A stretch of DNA of 64,000 nt. Source: Agriotes lineatus (Eukaryota; Arthropoda; Insecta; Coleoptera; Elateridae). How positions within the stretch are numbered: position 1 is the stretch's first letter; every line of letters begins with the position of its first letter. Shown here one piece after another: positions 47,170-57,674 of the stretch. Under the pieces are notes generated by a model. That model did no database searches. It had not been told where the DNA came from and worked only from the letters and a program-made list of their open reading frames with translations. The stretch is taken from NCBI GenBank assembly GCA_940337035.1, contig CALNHX010001931.1, positions 62,001-126,000 on the forward strand, written 5' to 3'. The position numbers were made by a program, and so were the translations under genes.

Positions 47170-48700
47170 TTTTTAATATTTTCCAAAAACATAATCTATG
47201 GGAGCGAGTGAGATACCTTTCTCGAATTTTATAAAAGCATCTGTCGATCTCTATCGCACCGAGACTGCTTGTTCGTCATCGGGCGTTCCTATTGGTTACA
47301 TCTGGCAGACAGTGCGTCTGGGCGCGAAGCTCCGTTTTAGCGTTGGTTTTACGATTAGTCAGTCTCGAGCCGGTGTTCAGAAGGCCGTTTCTGCGAGCGG
47401 CTTAGCTCCGCCGGCACCGCTCGCCTCCGGGCACGGTGTCCGGTTCCCGGGTTGTTGCAGCTTCTTTGTGGCTTCTTTGAGGGAGTCGCTTCTTGACAAG
47501 CGTCGCGTGTGGGTGGCTGTGTTTCTTTCGAGGTGTTGGTAACGTCCAGTGTGCCGGCTTAAGCCACTCAGTAATTTCGGAGACCTGTAGCCTGTTTTAA
47601 TCCGTCTCTCTGAGCGGGATTCTCTCGAGTGAGCTAATTAGCAGCCGTACCAATGTTTCACTTGGACGCCGTTGCCTTCACCTGCACAATTTCAACAGTA
47701 GCAAAGCGACAGTCGACGCCCGCCAACTTACGCCGCTGCGTGTTGAGGCTGACCCACTATTAAGGTGGTGTTCACTTTGTTGTAATTAACATTGGTGTAA
47801 TAAACCTGTTTGCCGCAAGCTGACATTTGTATCGCATTAACACTTGCTTAATTGCCGTCCGCTACTTCATGCAAGCCTAATACATTCAAACACAGAATTA
47901 ACATTTGTGTAATAAACCTGTTTGCCGCAAGCTGGCTTTATATCACATTAACACTTGCTTAATTGCTGCTCGATTCTTCATTCAAGCCTAGTACATTCAA
48001 GTACAGATTTAACATTTATGTAATAGACGTGCTTGCCGCCAATTGACATTTCAATATAATCGAAGTTGAGTTATTGTCCGCCCGCCGTTTAGTCGAGGCG
48101 AGGTACACTCACTGGTAGAAGTTAACCTTTGTTGTACGAGTTGTACTTTGTTGTTTATGAGTTAAGGCGCTTCCCAGCTGGGTTTATTCCGTTAAGTATT
48201 TATTTCAGTTACTGTGCCAAATTGATCTACATGCCGACCACATCGGCACAGCTGTAAGTTTTCGGTCATGTAAAGTGACCCAATAGATGTATTAACTGTT
48301 AACGACTTATGCTTTTTTCTTTGTCTTGTGCATGTCCGTTTACAGGGTGACTTGGTCACTGTGTCAACATTAATGTAAGGTGAGGCCCGAACGTGATGAA
48401 TAAGCGTTTCAGATATGTCGGCGCGTTTGTCGCTACGCTGCTGTTCCCAGAGTTAGTATTTGTGCATTTTTGCCCCGTTTGACCTTCAAGGTTCGGTTAA
48501 TCGTGGGTCTCCTTGATTGGACCTTGTGGCGCCCTATTTTTTTGTAACACCCTATACATATCGACGCACTTGCCCTGTGGCGTCTCGGTTTTAGGACTAC
48601 GCCCTCTCCCTGAGCGTATTTGAGCCGCTGCCTTTAGCCTGTTTCTCACGATTTCCAGAGTAAGAGTGCACGTTTCCCGGACTTGTTTAGGTATACGACA
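47170..48700. other. second GC-richer non-coding stretch with tandem repeat
   Basis: CpG-containing DNA starting near 47240 (ATCGGGCGTTCC, GGCTTAGCTCCGCCGGCACCG) and fading by 48700. It resembles 36960-38700 in composition, not in sequence. The 114-codon frame at 47198-47542 shows no domain. It may be a promoter with untranslated exon, or part of an unknown element. Confidence 0.3.
47789..48045. repeat. tandem repeat, about 112 bp, 2.3 copies
   Basis: ACATT(G/T)GTGTAATAAACC starts at about 47789 and 47901, and a diverged third start (ACATTTATGTAATAGACG) is at about 48012. Each is followed by GTTTGCCGCAAGCTG or similar and ATTAACACTTGCTTAATTGC. Confidence 0.8.
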
Positions 48701-50140
48701 CTCACTTTCCCGTGAGTGTCGTTAAATCAGTTTGATACTGTAAAAGTTTATAAAGTGGAAAACATCTCAAAATTTAAACTGTTACGGTTTCAACAATATA
48801 AAAAAATGTTAAGCCCCCAGGATGCTCTATTTAAACGGTTAACAATTAAGCGCCGTTGAAATGCTAATTTAAGCAATTTAAGTTTCCAAACAAAACAGAA
48901 AGCCATGTTTGTAATATAAAAATCTAGCCATCATTAATAGAAGACATAATAAATACGAAAAAAGAGAAAGGTATGAGTAAATAAATTCTAGTACAGAATG
49001 AAATAGAATTTGAAAAAAAGGAATACACAAAAATCCTATAGTTAATTTTGTTAAATGTTCAAATGTTTCTCCTTCTTGTCTTTGGAATTAAAGCTGTACA
49101 AAGTGCTCAAAATTTAGAAACTAAATTATTTATATTTTTTAATGGAACGCAGTGAAGAATGAAGTAAGATATCAATAAATGCTCATTAAAAGGGCGTTTT
49201 TTTGAATAGTTCCAAAATGATAAAATTCACACATTTTGAATACCTTATTAGCATTAATACCCAGTAGTTCAAGCATAACAGATTTCTACGCCAAAAAATA
49301 ATGTTTTGATTTTTGGCAGAAATGTTTCTTAGCACCCCGCTTCTGGAGTGCCGGCTTCGTACCAAGGCCTTGGCAGTAGTCTAAACACATCATTTGTTCG
49401 GATAAAGTACCTTTTCTGTTTTGAATACGGCCAAACATTATTAGAAAAAGTTGTTTAGAATCTAAAATTGTGGCGCCATGCACAATTTCAGAAATATCTA
49501 AGCAGTTTTATGAAACCGTGTTTATTAGAAGGAATTGCAAGTGCTTCATCTCATACACATGGTTTTATAAAATCAGGACAATATTTCTGAAATTTTGCAG
49601 CGGGCTTTAATTGTACATTCTGAACAACTTTTCCTAATAACATTTTTCTGTAATCCTAACGGATAAGGTAGTTTATCATGATTCTTTCTAAAAATATGAG
49701 GTTTCTTCTTCTGCTTCTTACTGTCGTTAAAGATTAAGGATTAACTTGGTTTTCACACATAACCAAAAACGTTTGCGACTGATCGTATTTAAAGTTGCCG
49801 CCGCCAAGCAGAATGTTTGTAGCAACGGTAGTTAAAATGCAATAGATACCTGTACATCTAGTTATTAATATGAAAGAGACGGATAGCACGTAAACACTAC
49901 TTATGAAGTTGACCACTAGATGTCTTGGGCGTACTACTCTAGTTAAAAACATTGCCTCTTTCGTTACGTACTGTTACCGATTTCGTTAAGGCTACCGTAG
50001 AGAATATGATTTATAACGAAATTCGTTTCACCTTCCTGTACGAATTCATTCCTAACGAAGGTCGTTTAGATAACGAAGTATGTTAGTGAATAGCACTGAA
50101 AACCTGCCAGATAGCCTGTTTTGAAATTTATTGCAATAGT
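48701..50140. other. no confident gene
   Basis: AT-rich. The minus-strand frame at 49286-49483 (GTLSEQMMCLDYCQGLG) looks somewhat protein-like and could be a decayed transposase piece, but I cannot assign it. Confidence 0.4.
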
Positions 50141-50517
50141 TCACATTTTGCCCATTGGCGCCAGTTGACACAATTTGACGTTTCAAATTTGACAGCTTGT
50201 GTTTGGTTGACATCATATATGTATTACTTCTATACTGCTAGTAGGGTCTTGGAACGGGCGAAAACATTACGGCGCCGACAGTCTCACTCTGAACACTACT
50301 CGTCTGGTACGCATGCCTGAGAATTCGAAGCCGCCTTTAGAAGCGAATTTTAAACTTGACCGAGAGGTTCACTTCCCCACCGCGCGGGCGACGCTTGGGC
50401 ACAGCTCACCAAGTATGTAAAAGAGTTGATTGTCTGTCTCACTTACGCTGTGACCTCCCCACTTACAGGCGCTAGCAATATAGTAGTATTAAATATATGG
50501 TTGACATATTTGTGAAA
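50141..50517 (+). promoter_or_regulatory. upstream region of the THAP gene
   Basis: A CpG-containing patch (GGCGCCGACAGTCTC, CCCCACCGCGCGGGCGACGC) directly precedes the first ATG. There is no clear TATA box close to the ATG. Several (T)TTGACA/GACGTTT words near 50170-50205 are of a kind common in insect intergenic DNA. Confidence 0.35.
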
Positions 50518-51033
50518 ATGTCTTGCTGCATTCTTTCATGTGGAACTAGTTATAGGAAAAATGTCTCCTATCACGAATTTCCATCAAAAATGGATAATGG
50601 GTGGATAAAGGCTATCACGCAACGGGAAAATATAAACGCTACCAGTGATGTGGTAGATAAAAATTCTTAATAATGGATGCATAAATATTGGGACAAATTT
50701 CCATTGCTAATTATGTTAGTAGCGACTAGCTATAATTTTCAAATTTCGTGCCAAATAGGCTTTGATTTAAAATTAAGCCTTTCTGCATTGGTAGCGGCTT
50801 GTGATAGAAATTTAATTTCAAATGACTTTATTATTTAGTTATTGTCAACGCACGTATAAATGTGTGATAAATTAGTAACTTCAAATCGTAATTTCTATTT
50901 AAGATGACTTTGAACCTCCTAGTGAAAGATTAAAGGTGTGTTCATTGCACTTCGCTGCCACTGAATATTTGCTTGATTCACGAGACAGACGAAACTTGAG
51001 AAATAATGCAATACCAAAATTTAAAAAAAATAG
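50518..51033 (+). CDS. THAP-domain gene, first two coding exons (partial)
   Basis: THAP domains are C2CH zinc fingers that bind DNA, found in animal regulators and in P-element-type transposases. Exon 1 (ATG 50518 to 50644) reads MSCCILSCGTSYRKN, VSYHEFPSK and GWIKAITQREN. A 259-bp intron (GTGATG...ATTTAAG, 50645-50903) follows. Exon 2 (50904-51033) gives DFEPPSERLKVCSLHFA, ATEYLLDSRDRRNLRNNAIP and KF. Together this supplies the Cys pair, the invariant Trp and Pro, the C..H pair (CSLHF) and the AVPxF-like tail (AIPKF). A strong donor (AG/GTAAGA) ends exon 2. The next exon near 51100 is unclear in frame, so the protein C-terminus is unknown. It could be a host gene or an old domesticated or decayed transposase. 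Confidence 0.75.
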
Positions 51034-51657
51034 GTAAGATATGCACGATAAAACCATGCTTTTACTAGATTTATATTTTAATCTAGATCTAAAGCCCCCT
51101 CCTATTTCCATTCCACATGCTCCTGTACTTATTCCAAGCAATGAACCCGAATGGTAAACAAATAGGTCTATGAATATTTTTTAATTTTGAATCCCCAATT
51201 CTCCTTATAACAGAACCTGAAGATTCCTTGTGAAAGTCAGTCTTTAATAACCAAAAATCAGGAACTTACCTTACTGTGTTAAAAGTATAAATCTGAAATT
51301 GAACCTTTAATAATCAGTTAAACAGTCAGTCGGTAGATATTTCTTATTACATGTATTAAATACATACATCAGTAACTTATTTATTATGTGGTCGGGGTCG
51401 ACTTACCTTCGAAAAGAATAGAACTAAACTTTTGGGAGCCAAGTGATTCCTTATGGCGATGGTCTCCAAGAATTCTTGAGCTAAAAAACTCTAAACTGCT
51501 CAAATTGTAACAAGAGTCACATAACAATAATACTCACGTCTCGGCAAGATTGTATAATGATTACCCATTCAGTTAGTAAACAATAGGGGGATAATATAAC
51601 AATTTGTAATTACTGGCTTACCACCCTTGATAAATAACGAGAAAGATGTTTTATCGG
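51034..51657. other. presumed intron or intergenic DNA after THAP exon 2
   Basis: A possible next exon around 51100-51158 would read PPPISIPHAPVLIPSNEPEW and ends at a GGTAAAC donor-like site, but its phase does not fit exon 2 with the visible acceptors. Nothing else coding was seen. Confidence 0.3.
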
Positions 51658-51747
51658 ACTTTTTCCACTCCCTCGAGTGTTTGTCACACGACGTTTCGGG
51701 AGTTTTTTATCTACTCCCATCCTCAGGTGGAAGAGAGTGGAAAAAGT
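51658..51747 (-). ncRNA. hammerhead ribozyme candidate (Penelope type)
   Basis: On the minus strand: helix I 5' side TTTTTCCACTC...CCAC, conserved core CTGAGGA (plus 51720-51726), helix II GGGAG/CTCCC with loop, core GAAA (plus 51694-51697), a minimal C/GTC helix III, then GTG and GAGTGGAAAAA closing helix I. Predicted cleavage is after GTC, between plus 51690 and 51689. The order and core (CUGANGA...GAAA...GUC) are those of a type I hammerhead with the very short helix III known from Penelope-like elements. One extra U after CUGAGGA is a deviation. It is opposite in strand to the Penelope coding remnant at its right. Confidence 0.6.
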
Positions 51748-51829
51748 ACGATAAAACATCTCATAATAGACCACTGTCAAAAATGACACCATTCAGAGAA
51801 CATCTTGATAATCGGTAAGAACCCGAAAT

Positions 51830-53400
51830 TGATCCAAAATTTCGAAAGGTTGAGAAGACCTTAATCAAGCTGGCCTTAAAGGGAAACCACCTTAAATTCC
51901 TCTGTAAAGCCCTTGACAAAACGTAGTTCCGAAATGACCGCTTGTAACGGTTCCGATAAACAGCCGACGAGCAGTCCGGATTGCGAGGGGCGAGGCACTA
52001 ATTAAAGAAGCTCTCTAAACAACAACTCAAAGTGCAAATCGAAAACCTTCACACTACCATAAGAAACACGGTCATCGAAGAAGATTTTGTAAGGTTAGAC
52101 GCGGCTACAAAGTTAAGTTGCAGTAAGGCTGGAGAAAAAACAAAAACAGATTGATCTACGAAAGCTGGATCAATTGATCAATAACAAGAAACCAGCAAAA
52201 CCTGGAGGAAAAACCGTCGTAAATATAGTCAGCAGACTGCTGGACGAAACTGAAAAGACGATACTAGAGAAGAGACTAAACTACGCGTTAACGTCAAGGT
52301 ATATTCCGAAATTTGACTTCGCCTCTTGAGCAAACAGCAGCACGCCAAAAGCCAGAAGAGTATCGATGGAAAGCCAGAGAAGCCCTTGAGCTATCAAGGA
52401 AAATTAAACCTAATCTCACTAGAGCGAGGTTTAGATCGATCAAAGTTCTCAAAAACGAATCTACCATTAAAATACTATCTGCAGACAAATGCAATGCAAC
52501 AGTGACCATGGATTCCAAGACCTATTTAGAGAAAATCCAAGACCTGATCAACGCGGGGGAATACAAGAAACTTCCCACCCTAGATTGAACGGAAAATATA
52601 CCAGACGCCGTATAAACACAAAGAGGAGTTCTCAAACTTTCAGAGAATAAAACTTACTCCACAATATAGCAAATCGCTTCACCTATACCTATACCCAAGA
52701 TACACAAAGAGGGAATAACCCTAAGACCTATATAAATTCACCATGCCATCCTCTATCAAAGTTCCTGTTAACAATAATATCCCCACCAGCGACCAAAACA
52801 ACATCCGCCGTGAAAAATAGTGAACACGTTGGCTTCTTCTGGAAATGAAGTACAACTTAATCTCTTCGCCCCAGTGTCCAATGAAACGTCCACAGCGGCC
52901 ACTTTGATAGCCCGTCGAATGAAACTTTGATATCCCGTAGGATAAAAACCCGTAGAATGAAAGACTAACACCAAAAATTACGAATCGACCTAATACAAGA
53001 TAAAATTTCTTACCAGGATCTGCATTTAATTTATTCACAAGAGTATGCAATTTTCATGTGCTTTGGAGGTTAGGATTCCATTCAAACGACTTTTGAAAAT
53101 TCTAACTTGAGCAACGATGTTCAACAAATTCACATCCCCGAAATAAGTCGGTAATTACGCACACAAAGGTATACGAGCGCGTCTTTAGGCCGATGCCTTT
53201 AGAAGAATATCAAGCAGTGAAAAGGAACAGACATCTCAATTTTTATAATTCGTACTGGAAGCAAACAAATTCTCACACCCCATCTAGCGGCTGATGACAG
53301 CACCTGGTGGAGAAAAACATGTAAAAATGAATTCTGCAAAAACTATTTTTTCCGTCATCTACCCATTTTCAGACTTCCCAATGCCCCTTTCAGATGGAGC
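51830..53400 (+). pseudogene. Penelope-like element reverse transcriptase, decayed
   Basis: Penelope elements code for a reverse transcriptase related to telomerase. Recognisable stretches across three frames: the region before the palm (LLDETEKT..., then ALTSRYIPKFDFAS near 52290-52320), KPNLTRARFRSIKVLKNEST, IKILSADKCNATVTMDSKTY (the usual ADKG is ADKC), then PKIHKEGITLRPI near 52694-52730 and VKNSEHVGFF near 52818. At least a dozen stops or frame changes. No GIY-YIG endonuclease was found to the right before 53410. Confidence 0.8.
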
Positions 53401-53409
53401 CGCTTTCGT

Positions 53410-53417
53410 GTAAGAGC
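53410..53417. repeat. target-site 8-mer GTAAGAGC, first copy
   Basis: The same 8-mer recurs at 54275-54282 and 54662-54669, bracketing the elements at 53419-54274 and 54283-54661. Confidence 0.7.
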
Positions 53418-53418
53418 C

Positions 53419-54274
53419 TAAGGTCACTAAATCACGTTAGCTACGCTAACACAGGTAGGGAAACACCATTTGACAGGTTAAAAAAACGAGTTTGTCAATG
53501 TCAAATTCACCATAGGCGCTACTAGTGAGGGCATAAATATTTTTTCTTATTATTAATATATATCCTTCGAATGCGATGCCACAATCCTTTCTCTAGGTTG
53601 TAAGTTAGGCAGATGATCGTACTTAACCGCAATTTAAAATGTGTTTCGTCTACTGACTCTGAAACTTGAAGATCTGGAGAAATATCAACGGTAATTTTTC
53701 ACGATTACAGATCATTTACCTTAATTATGACCTGAAGAGATGATTGTAATCTCGGATTCCCTAGTTCTCCCGACGAGTTTTGTCAAAACGTATTTATAGT
53801 TAATAGCATTATGGTTTTCATTTGCTGCGTTAAATGTTGCCTGAACAACAGCATAAAAGGGTATAGGCTGTTTCAAGTCCCTGAAGGGAATGTAAACTGC
53901 AATATTTAGCAATACTTTTTAATGAATAACTTATTGCAAATTAAAGATCAGAAAATAGCATAAAACGGCAGAAGTGGTTGAAAGAAATAAATAGACCACT
54001 AGACGACATGCATCATTTACGGTAGGTACAAAATATTCGATAAAGCTTTATATTTGTGATAATTAATTTTTTTAAGGTGGAAAACGTTTACAAATAAATC
54101 TTTATGTAATATTTATTTATTGCGTTCACGTTAGGTACACAAACTTCAATTTATTTCTGTTATAACCTATAAACTGATTGGGTACGCTACTGACAAAAAC
54201 GAGTTTGGTTTGACATAAATAATGTCGAGTTTCCCTACCTGTGTTAGCGTAGCTAACGTGATTTAGTGACCTTA
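53419..54274 (+). mobile_element. TIR element A (856 bp), non-coding
   Basis: Ends TAAGGTCACTAAATCACG...CGTGATTTAGTGACCTTA are inverted repeats of about 45 bp that contain an internal GTTAGCTACGCTAAC palindrome. It is flanked by GTAAGAGC (plus one C on the left). A related copy in the opposite orientation is at 55942-56828. The minus-strand frame 53721-53912 is partly conserved in that copy (IPFYAVVQATFNAANENHNA), hinting at an old coding origin, but no family is recognised. The ~8-bp duplication suggests hAT- or P-like integration. Confidence 0.82.
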
Positions 54275-54282
54275 GTAAGAGC

Positions 54283-54661
54283 CAGAGCCAGTAGATATAG
54301 AGAGTACCGCCACGTCCGCCATGTTTATTCCTCTGACATATGCGTCACTTTGAGGTTTGTAACACAATTCCGTCAACGTGACGTTTGTTGGCAATCCAAA
54401 ACTTTACTTAAAATTGGCAAGACTGTAAGTCTATTTCAAATTCGAGGTTAGCAGGTTAGTTTTTGAGTCAGTTTTGACACAAACTGGAGCAAAACATAAC
54501 CTGCTAACCTCGAATTTGACATAGACTTACAGTCTTGCCAATTTCAAGTAACATTTTTGACATACCTGAATCAGTCATTGCTGGTGGGAACACAAAAGGC
54601 GGCGATAGCGGCATTTTCACGGATCAAAGAATGGCGGTACTCTCTATATCTACTGGCTCTG
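54283..54661. mobile_element. hAT-like MITE with internal hairpin (379 bp)
   Basis: Terminal inverted repeats CAGAGCCAGTAGATATAGAG...CTCTATATCTACTGGCTCTG, flanked by the exact 8-bp duplication GTAAGAGC (54275-54282, 54662-54669). Inside, ATTGGCAAGACTGTAAGTCT... and its complement (about 54412-54546) form a further stem. Ends starting CAGAG with 8-bp duplications are typical of hAT elements. No transposase. It sits exactly in the right-hand target duplication of element A. Confidence 0.85.
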
Positions 54662-54671
54662 GTAAGAGCTA

Positions 54672-55931
54672 CAGTGGCTATATACAAGACAGTGTGGCCA
54701 TAGGGATGTCTTCGCCGCTATTGGTCGACACGAATATCCGCCATTAACAGGCAAAATATTTAGTTACTTTTAAGTTGTTCTCAAAGAGGTTGGTAGAACA
54801 TGTTCATTTGGTTATGGAAGAAAATAAAACCTTTAAAATCTGACAATTGTAAATTGTCAGTGTCAAATAATTCATTAGCGTCACAAGAGGGTCATATTTT
54901 ATCATCTATTGCCCTGAAAAACTAATATTCTGCACAGTATTTAAATGTGACAATTTATAATTATGCTATTGTTGTAATAGCACAGGATGCGTTCGACTTG
55001 GAATATATGATAAAGATATTACATCGGTGCTACGATAAATGGGGCCTTAGCATAAGTTTAGAGGAAACGGAGTATTTAGTAGTCATCTCGAAAGCACAAT
55101 ATGAAGTATTAATAAATGAAGATGTCGCAGTAAGACAAGTAGAAAGGTTTAAATACCTCGGTGCTACAATACAATCGATGAAAAAGGTTTGGGAACAGAA
55201 GAGATCAGAACTCGAATAGTACAAAGTACTTAAAATCAATTTGATGAGACAATACTATCTCTAACAAAAAAAAAAAAAGAATAGGTAAAGTAATGGTAGA
55301 GTCGGTGCTATGTTATGGCAGTGAGGTATGGACTGTAACAGCGGAAATTAAACGAAGACTAAACACAGTTCAAATGGACGAAAAAGCGCAAAGGTATCGA
55401 GACGAGATAGAGTGACGAACGAGGAAATAAGACGCAGAATGGAGGCACCAGAATCAGTTGTGGACAGAATTGGAGAATGGAGAAGACGACGTGGCTTATG
55501 AAGATCTTTAAATGGTCGCCGCCGGTTAAGAAAAAAAGAGGTAGACCACGCAAACTGTGGAATGAGGGTATTCGGAGAGCCATGAAGGAACCTGGAAGAA
55601 GACCAAGCACAGAACAGGGAGGTTTGGAGACAGGGAACAGGAAGACGGCATTTAGCTGTATTGTAAACTAGCATAACTGAAACCGGTTGTAAACTTCATG
55701 TAACACCTTAACTTAAAGCACTACGAATGAACACCAATGAGAAATGCCAATGTCCAAAAATAACACTGCACGTGTAACTAACATCAACTAGTTAAAATAA
55801 CTAGCGCCAAAATAATGACCACTCAAAAACGTTCGATTATTTCGAAAGGCACTGTATATCTCTAAGCTCAAATTTGCCTGTTAATGGCGGCCAACAATCG
55901 TATGGCCACACTGTCTTGTATATAGTCACTG
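54672..55931. mobile_element. Tc1/mariner-type TIR element (1260 bp) carrying an RTE fragment
   Basis: Inverted ends CAGTGGCTATATACAAGACA...TGTCTTGTATATAGTCACTG, each next to TA (54670-54671, 55932-55933). After the first ~31 bp the ends diverge by deletion but share GCCTGTTAATGGCGG inward. No Tc1 transposase inside; the centre is an RTE LINE remnant. Elements A (with the hAT MITE) and B abut its two outer sides. Confidence 0.7.
54936..55680 (+). pseudogene. RTE-clade LINE, 3' part of reverse transcriptase
   Basis: Pieces in different frames: VVIAQDAFDLEYMIKILHRC with DKWGLSISLEETEYLV and QVERFKYLGATIQ (54947-55219), then RVTNEEIRRRMEAP and VVDRIGEWRRRRG, then KWSPPVKKKRGRPRKLWNEG, RRAMKEPG near 55510-55600. 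These are the post-catalytic reverse transcriptase and the highly characteristic C-terminus of insect RTE LINEs. The catalytic YADD box is replaced by YNYA just upstream. Frameshifts and an A-rich indel near 55266-55280 break it. Confidence 0.85.
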
Positions 55932-55941
55932 TAGTAAGAGG

Positions 55942-56828
55942 TAAGGTCACTAAATCACGTTAGCTACGCTAACACAGGTAGGGAAACTAAGCGTTATTTA
56001 TGTTAAACCAAACTCGTTTTTGTCAGTGGCGTATCCAATCAGTTTATAGGTTATAACAGAAATAAATTGAAGTTTGTGTACCTAACGTGAACGCAATAAA
56101 TAAATATTACATAAAGAATTATTTGTAAGCGTTTTCCACATTAAAGAATTAATTATCACAAATATAAAGCTTTAGCGAATATTTTGTACCGCTCGCTGCA
56201 TTCCAATACTTCGGTACCTCACATACACGTAAATGATGCATGTCGTCTAGTGATCTATTTATTTCTTTCAGCCACTTCTGCCGTTTTATGCTATTTCCTG
56301 GTCCTTAATTTGCAATAAGTTATTCATTGAAAAGTATTGCTAAATATTGCAGTTTAAATTACCTTCAGGGACTTGAAACAGCGTATACCCTTTTATGCTG
56401 TGGTTCAGGCAACCTTTAATGCAGCAAATGAAAACCACAATGCTATTAAATATAAATACGTTTTGACAAAATTCGTTGGGAGAACTAGGGAATCCGAGAT
56501 TACAATCATCTCTTCAGGTCATAATTAAGGTAAATGATCTGTAATCGTAAAAAATTACCTTTGATATTTCTCCAGATCTTCAAGTTTCAGGGTCAGTAGA
56601 CGAAACACGTTTTAAATTGCGGTTAAAAACAATCATCTGCCTAACTTACAACCTAGAGCAAGGATTGTTGCATCGCATTCGAAGGATATATTAATAATAA
56701 GAAAAAATATTTATGCCCTTACTAGTAGCGCCTATGGTAAATTTGACATTGACAAACTCGTTTTTTGAACCTGTCAAATGGTGTTTCCCTATCTGTGTTA
56801 GCGTAGCTAACGTAATTTAGTGACCTTA
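55942..56828 (-). mobile_element. TIR element B (887 bp), inverted copy of element A
   Basis: The same terminal repeats as element A, flanked by an exact 8-bp duplication GTAAGAGG (55934-55941, 56829-56836). Its interior matches A in reverse orientation, with scattered differences and small indels. The direct repeat TAGTAAGA is also scattered just to the right (56840-56872). Confidence 0.85.
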
Positions 56829-56989
56829 GTAAGAGGCACTTTGTAGTAAGAATAAAGTGACTGTAGTAAGAGGCAGGTATACTATTAAATTTCACTGTCA
56901 AAGAATGTGCCAATTCTCCTGCAGCATTGACGGTTATCAATATTGTGACGTTTTTCTAATCAGAATTTAAAGATCCCATAAACATGTTT

Positions 56990-57553
56990 CTCTTTTTCAG
57001 CTAGAAATAATCCACCAGTAGCATTCAAATAAAATGGCGTTTCGTCCATATTCCATATACGACTCTCATCTTCTAGAACTTGATCATCATTGTCAACAAG
57101 GTCTAGTGTTTTTTCAAATCATCTTCGAATTTCTTCTTTAATAATGTATGTTCTTACCTTACTTATATATTCGGATTACTTCAACCAAATTTCTGGGTAT
57201 ATAGTCACAAAAGACCAAAAAAAGCCAAGTGTTCCCTGGGTCGTTTTCTTCAAAAAGATTGGGAATATTCTTTTTTTGAACAATCTTGTCTACAGAACAA
57301 CAGAGGCCATCCCTGCCAACCGGCAAGCCCATTTTTACACAAGTTTTTATCCAACTGCATATTTTCTCTTCCTCTTATTTGCCGAGTATACAAGTCATGA
57401 CCAACTTTTCCAGGTGCTTTCGGAGCTTCACCAGCAATTTTATTCCTTAATATGCTCCAGAGAACATGAAAGAGCTCAGCTGCTCTTCCTACTGTCGTTC
57501 CTGATTTGATGGCATCTACTCTTATTTTTCTCGGTTATCTTAGCTTTTCCCAT
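56990..57553 (-). pseudogene. pogo/Tigger-type transposase, N-terminal half
   Basis: DDE_1 transposases of the pogo family begin with a psq helix-turn-helix. On the minus strand ATG 57553 gives MGKAKITEKNKS; after a frameshift AIKSGTTVGRAAELFHV and WSILRNKIAGEAPKAPGKVG, then GLPVGRDG, NIPNLFEENDPGNTWLF and finally RVVYGIWTKRHFI, a frame-disturbed form of the RI.N.DETGF block that carries the first catalytic Asp. It is truncated near 56990. At least three frameshifts. Confidence 0.8.
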
Positions 57554-57674
57554 ATTTCTGCAACCTGAAATATGTATGTACATATATGAAATAACAACTA
57601 AATTTTTAGAACATCCTGAGATTTAGTTCTGGCCACTTATTTATTTTAAAAAAATTCGTTAAATAACGTTTAAG

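Noticed and set aside
47198..47542. 114-codon frame in a GC-rich stretch
   Set aside because: Frames lengthen by chance in GC-rich DNA; composition and lack of motifs argue against a gene.
55348..55674. 108-codon minus-strand frame opposite the RTE fragment
   Set aside because: It is the complement of a recognisable RTE reverse-transcriptase C-terminus on the plus strand.
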